From positions 52,189 to 116,188 of the forward strand of contig CAVOGC010000027.1 of the NCBI GenBank assembly GCA_963695105.1: a stretch of DNA of 64,000 bases, read 5' to 3'. Shown piece after piece: positions 61,022-64,000 of this stretch (positions within the stretch are counted from its first letter, which is position 1; every line of letters starts with the position of its first letter). A program made the translations under genes and the position numbers. The notes under the pieces were generated by a model. That model had not been told where the DNA came from. It was given only the letters and a program-made list of their open reading frames with translations, and ran no database searches. This DNA is from Competibacter sp963695105 (GTDB taxonomy: Bacteria > Pseudomonadota > Gammaproteobacteria > Competibacterales > Competibacteraceae).

Positions 61022-61318
61022 TCACTCCGCCATCATGAAGTCGATTTCATTGCCGGCTTCCAGGGAAACGTACGCTTTCTTCCAATCCGAACGCCGCCCG
61101 TAAGTAGCCCCGAACCGTTTGCGCTTGCCCTTAACGTTGACGACCGTGACGCCCTTAACCTTGACTTTAAACAGCAACTCCACCGCATCCCGGATTTCCG
61201 GCTTGGTGGCATCCAGGGTCACTTTAAACACCACTTGGTTGTATCGCTCGGCCACCCGGTTACTTTTTTCCGAGACATGCGGGGCCAGCAGAATCTTCAG
61301 CAGACGTTCCTGGTTCAT
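61022..61318 (-). CDS. rplW: 50S ribosomal protein L23
   Basis: A 98-residue tunnel-exit protein that docks trigger factor and SRP. LLKILLAPHVSEKSNRVAE and VKGKRKRFG are typical. The ATG at 61318 overlaps the rplD stop as ATGA. Confidence 0.96.
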   Translation of the reverse strand: MNQERLLKILLAPHVSEKSNRVAERYNQVVFKVTLDATKPEIRDAVELLFKVKVKGVTVVNVKGKRKRFGATYGRRSDWKKAYVSLEAGNEIDFMMAE

Positions 61319-61941
61319 GCCAACCACTCCCCGACGCGCTGCAAAGCGCCCGCCGTCATCAATACCTTTTCGGAACCCACCAGGCTGACCGGGTCCAGGC
61401 CGATCACATCGCTCACCGCCACATCGGGCAGGTTGCGCACCGACAGATGCAGATTGAGATCGACGTTTTCGGTCACCACCAGCACGCGGCCTCGATCAGC
61501 CAAACCCAGCGCCCGCATCCGCTCGATCATATGCTTGGTTTTGATTTCCGGAACATCCAGCGCGTCCACCACCAGTAACCGGTCCTGGCGCAGCAGTTCA
61601 GAGAAAATGGCGCGCATGGCGGCACGATACATTTTTCGGTTGACTTTCTGCGAGTGATCCTGCGGCCTGGCCGCGAAGGTCACGCCGCCGCCCCGCCACA
61701 ATGGGCCACGGGTGGTGCCGGCGCGGGCGCGACCGGTTCCTTTCTGCCGAAACGGTTTAGCGCCACCGCCCCTGACCTGAGCACGATTTTTCTGTGCGCG
61801 GGTGCCGGAGCGGGCGCCGGCCAGATAGGCCACCACCACCTGATGCACCAGCGCCTCGTTGAACGGCCGAGCAAAGGTCTCATCGGCAACCGTGAGTTGG
61901 CCGGACGCCGCGCCGCTCGCGTTCTTGACCTGAAGTTCCAT
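61315..61941 (-). CDS. rplD: 50S ribosomal protein L4
   Basis: A 208-residue protein with the tunnel-lining loop (GGGAKPFRQKGTGRARAGTTR). L4 represses the S10 operon in E. coli through a leader that does not seem to exist here. It lies 9 bases after rplC. Confidence 0.97.
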   Translation of the reverse strand: MELQVKNASGAASGQLTVADETFARPFNEALVHQVVVAYLAGARSGTRAQKNRAQVRGGGAKPFRQKGTGRARAGTTRGPLWRGGGVTFAARPQDHSQKVNRKMYRAAMRAIFSELLRQDRLLVVDALDVPEIKTKHMIERMRALGLADRGRVLVVTENVDLNLHLSVRNLPDVAVSDVIGLDPVSLVGSEKVLMTAGALQRVGEWLA

Positions 61942-61950
61942 ATCGCCTCC

Positions 61951-62595
61951 TTACCGGCGCGCCTTCACGGCGGGTCGAATCATCACATCGCCACCCTTGG
62001 CGCCGGGCACCGAACCCTTGATCGCCAGCAGGTTGCGCTCCACATCCACCCGGACGACTTCCAGGTTTTGCGTGCAGCGCCGCACCGCGCCCAGGTGGCC
62101 GGCCATCTTCTTACCCTTGAATACCCGGCCGGGGCTCTGGTTCTGCCCGATGGAGCCGGGGGCGCGGTGGGACAGCGAATTGCCGTGGCTGGCGCGCTGA
62201 CTGCGGAAATGATGGCGCTTGATGGCGCCGGCGAAGCCCTTGCCGATGCTGGTGCCGGTCACATCGACCTTCTGACCGGCCTGAAACAAATCCACTTTGA
62301 GTTCGGCGCCCACATCGATCCCGGCGCCCTCGTCCTCCGCCAGACGAAATTCCCACAGGCCACGACCCGCCGCGACGCCGGCCTTGGCGAAATGACCGAC
62401 CATGGGCTTGGTTACCCGGCTGGCGCGGCGGCTGCCGACCGTCACCTGCAGGGCACGGTACCCGTCGGTTTCCTCGGTCTTAACCTGCGCAACGCGGTTG
62501 GGCTCGACTTCAATCAGAGTGACGGGAATCGAGACGCCTTCTTCCGTGAAAACACGAGTCATACCGGCCTTGCGGCCGATGAGTCCGATTGCCAT
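61951..62595 (-). CDS. rplC: 50S ribosomal protein L3
   Basis: A 214-residue 23S rRNA-binding protein starting IGLIGRKAGMTRVF. The central KGKGFAGAIKRHHF-like segment (here SIGKGFAGAIKRHHF) is intact. It lies 77 bases after rpsJ. Confidence 0.97.
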   Translation of the reverse strand: MAIGLIGRKAGMTRVFTEEGVSIPVTLIEVEPNRVAQVKTEETDGYRALQVTVGSRRASRVTKPMVGHFAKAGVAAGRGLWEFRLAEDEGAGIDVGAELKVDLFQAGQKVDVTGTSIGKGFAGAIKRHHFRSQRASHGNSLSHRAPGSIGQNQSPGRVFKGKKMAGHLGAVRRCTQNLEVVRVDVERNLLAIKGSVPGAKGGDVMIRPAVKARR

Positions 62596-62672
62596 TTTTA
62601 TTTCCTTCTACCTAATCACGACTTCAGGTCAGAGGAAGGGAAGGCTGCCCCTCATGACCCGGACTTGAATGC

Positions 62673-62990
62673 TTAGTTGAGCTTGATTTGCACGTCCACA
62701 CCGGCGGCGAGATCGAGCTTCATCAGCGCGTCGACCGTCTTGTCGGTGGGATCGACGATATCCATCAGCCGCTTGTGAGTGCGCAGCTCATACTGATCGC
62801 GGGCATCCTTGTTGACGTGCGGCGAGACCAGCACCGTGAAGCGCTCGATCTTGGTCGGCAGCGGAATGGGGCCGCGAACCTGGGCGCCGGTGCGCCGGGC
62901 GGTCTCGACGATTTCCCGCGCCGACTGATCGATCAACCGGTGGTCGAACGCCTTGAGGCGGATGCGAATACGTTGGCTGGTGGCGGTCAT
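62673..62990 (-). CDS. rpsJ: 30S ribosomal protein S10 (NusE)
   Basis: A 105-residue head protein that also acts in antitermination as NusE. QRIRIRLKAFDHRLID and GPIPLPTKIERFTVL are typical. The ATG at 62990 is chosen; it lies only 5 bases after the tuf stop, so S10 operon genes are read on from tuf. Confidence 0.97.
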   Translation of the reverse strand: MTATSQRIRIRLKAFDHRLIDQSAREIVETARRTGAQVRGPIPLPTKIERFTVLVSPHVNKDARDQYELRTHKRLMDIVDPTDKTVDALMKLDLAAGVDVQIKLN

Positions 62991-62995
62991 GGCGC

Positions 62996-64000
62996 TCACT
63001 CGATCACTTTAGCGACGACGCCGGCGCCGACGGTGCGCCCACCCTCGCGGATGGCGAAGCGCAGGCCCTCGTCCATGGCGATCGGCGCGATCAGGCTGAC
63101 CACGACCCGCACGTTGTCGCCGGGCATGACCATCTCCACCCCTTCGGGCAGGTCGACCGAGCCGGTGACGTCGGTGGTGCGGAAGTAGAATTGCGGCCGG
63201 TAGCCCTTGAAAAATGGCGTGTGCCGCCCGCCTTCTTCCTTGCCTAGGACGTAGACTTCGGCTTCGAAGTGGGTGTGCGGGGTGATGGTGCCGGGCTTGG
63301 CCAGCACTTGGCCGCGTTCGACGTCGTCGCGCTTGGTGCCGCGCAGCAGAACCCCGACGTTGTCGCCGGCTTCGCCCTGGTCCAGCAGCTTGCGGAACAT
63401 TTCAACCCCGGTGCAGATGGTTTTGACCGTGGGGCGGATGCCGACAATGGCGACTTCCTCGCCGACCTTGACCTTGCCGCGTTCGATGCGGCCGGTGACC
63501 ACGGTGCCGCGCCCGGAGATCGAGAAGACGTCTTCGATCGGCATCAGGAAGGGTTTGTCGATTTCGCGCTGCGGTTGCGGGATGTAGACGTCCATGGCCT
63601 CGACCAGCTTGTGGATCGAGGGCTCGCCCAGCGCGCTTTGGTCGCCTTCCAGCGCCTTGAGCGCGCTGCCGGTGACGATGGGGACGTCGTCGCCGGGGAA
63701 GTCGTAGCTGCTGAGCAGCTCGCGGACTTCCATTTCCACCAGCTCCAGCAGTTCGGCGTCGTCCACCATGTCGGCTTTGTTGAGGTAGACCACGATGCAC
63801 GGGACCCCGACCTGGCGCGCTAGCAGGATGTGCTCGCGGGTCTGCGGCATCGGGCCGTCGGCGGCCGAAACCACCAGTACGGCACCGTCCATTTGCGCGG
63901 CGCCGGTGATCATGTTCTTGATGTAGTCGGCGTGCCCGGGGCAGTCGACATGGGCGTAGTGCCGCTTGGGCGATTGGTATTCGACGTGGGCAGTGGCGAT
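62996..64000 (-). CDS. tuf: Elongation factor Tu (3' part; 5' end outside window)
   Basis: GTPase that brings aminoacyl-tRNA to the ribosome. The minus-strand frame is open off the right edge, so about 334 C-terminal residues are present, starting at IATAHVEYQSPKRHYAHVDCPGH. Switch II DCPGHADY, G4 NKADMVDD and domains 2 and 3 (MVMPGDNVRV near the end) are intact. It directly precedes rpsJ, as expected of the str-operon tuf copy. Confidence 0.97.
   Translation of the reverse strand: MATAHVEYQSPKRHYAHVDCPGHADYIKNMITGAAQMDGAVLVVSAADGPMPQTREHILLARQVGVPCIVVYLNKADMVDDAELLELVEMEVRELLSSYDFPGDDVPIVTGSALKALEGDQSALGEPSIHKLVEAMDVYIPQPQREIDKPFLMPIEDVFSISGRGTVVTGRIERGKVKVGEEVAIVGIRPTVKTICTGVEMFRKLLDQGEAGDNVGVLLRGTKRDDVERGQVLAKPGTITPHTHFEAEVYVLGKEEGGRHTPFFKGYRPQFYFRTTDVTGSVDLPEGVEMVMPGDNVRVVVSLIAPIAMDEGLRFAIREGGRTVGAGVVAKVIE

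Noticed and set aside
59655..61103. 482-codon plus-strand open frame across the ribosomal genes
   Set aside because: It covers several overlapping minus-strand ribosomal genes and has no family motif.

Overview
The window is an ordinary stretch of a GC-rich gammaproteobacterial chromosome. The evidence is the gene order rpoE-rseA-rseB-rseC-lepA-lepB-rnc-era-recO with nadB divergent to rpoE, an sdhCDAB operon with sdhE and ygfX nearby, and the whole ribosomal supercluster from tuf to rplQ. Several traits point to a Pseudomonas-like or Competibacter-like lineage rather than an enteric: a split adenosylcobalamin ribonucleotide reductase (nrdJa/nrdJb), an S-adenosylhomocysteine riboswitch in front of ahcY, and a PBP1b gene followed by a TPR lipoprotein resembling LpoP. 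The lineage is an inference. No rRNA, tRNA, CRISPR array or complete insertion sequence was found.

Layout. 1-3.6 kb: 5' part of hrpA, a cold-shock gene and typA. 3.6-5.8 kb: a small membrane protein and an MFS-acyltransferase fusion. 6.1-8.7 kb: an island with lower GC holding a GFA-type zinc protein, a membrane protein and a stand-alone RelA/SpoT-domain protein. This is the only clearly accessory segment. 8.9-11.9 kb: two DUF2157-like membrane proteins and a frameshifted Rpn-family gene. 12-17.7 kb: YoaA/DinG helicase, a TPR lipoprotein and PBP1b. 17.8-20.5 kb: an APH/P-loop kinase fusion and a PfkB kinase. 20.5-28.9 kb: recO, era, rnc, a DUF4845 gene, lepB, lepA, rseC, rseB, rseA and rpoE, with a sigma-E-like promoter in front of rpoE.

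29-35.5 kb: nadB, ygfX, a decayed gene remnant, sdhE, sdhB, sdhA, sdhD, sdhC and a 56-residue DUF1674 (SdhAF4-type) gene. Two succinate dehydrogenase assembly factors therefore flank the enzyme genes. 35.7-38.8 kb: ygfZ, an RNase T-like exonuclease, moaE, moaD and an HExxH protein. 39-42.8 kb: the methyl cycle genes metK, ahcY and metF with the SAH riboswitch before ahcY, closed by a perfect 42-bp palindrome. 42.8-44 kb: a FlgO-type lipoprotein and a second lipoprotein. 44-48.3 kb: nrdJa-nrdJb behind a probable pair of NrdR boxes, and a PIG3-type quinone oxidoreductase. 48.6 kb: a 57-residue ORF.

48.9-64 kb: rplQ back to tuf on the minus strand, with S10, spc and alpha operon genes in one unbroken run. 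Only 5 nt separate tuf from rpsJ. Candidates for follow-up are the RelA/SpoT-domain protein, the PBP1b/lipoprotein pair with its proline-rich insert, and the HExxH protein beside moaD. No wholly new multi-gene system could be demonstrated from sequence alone.
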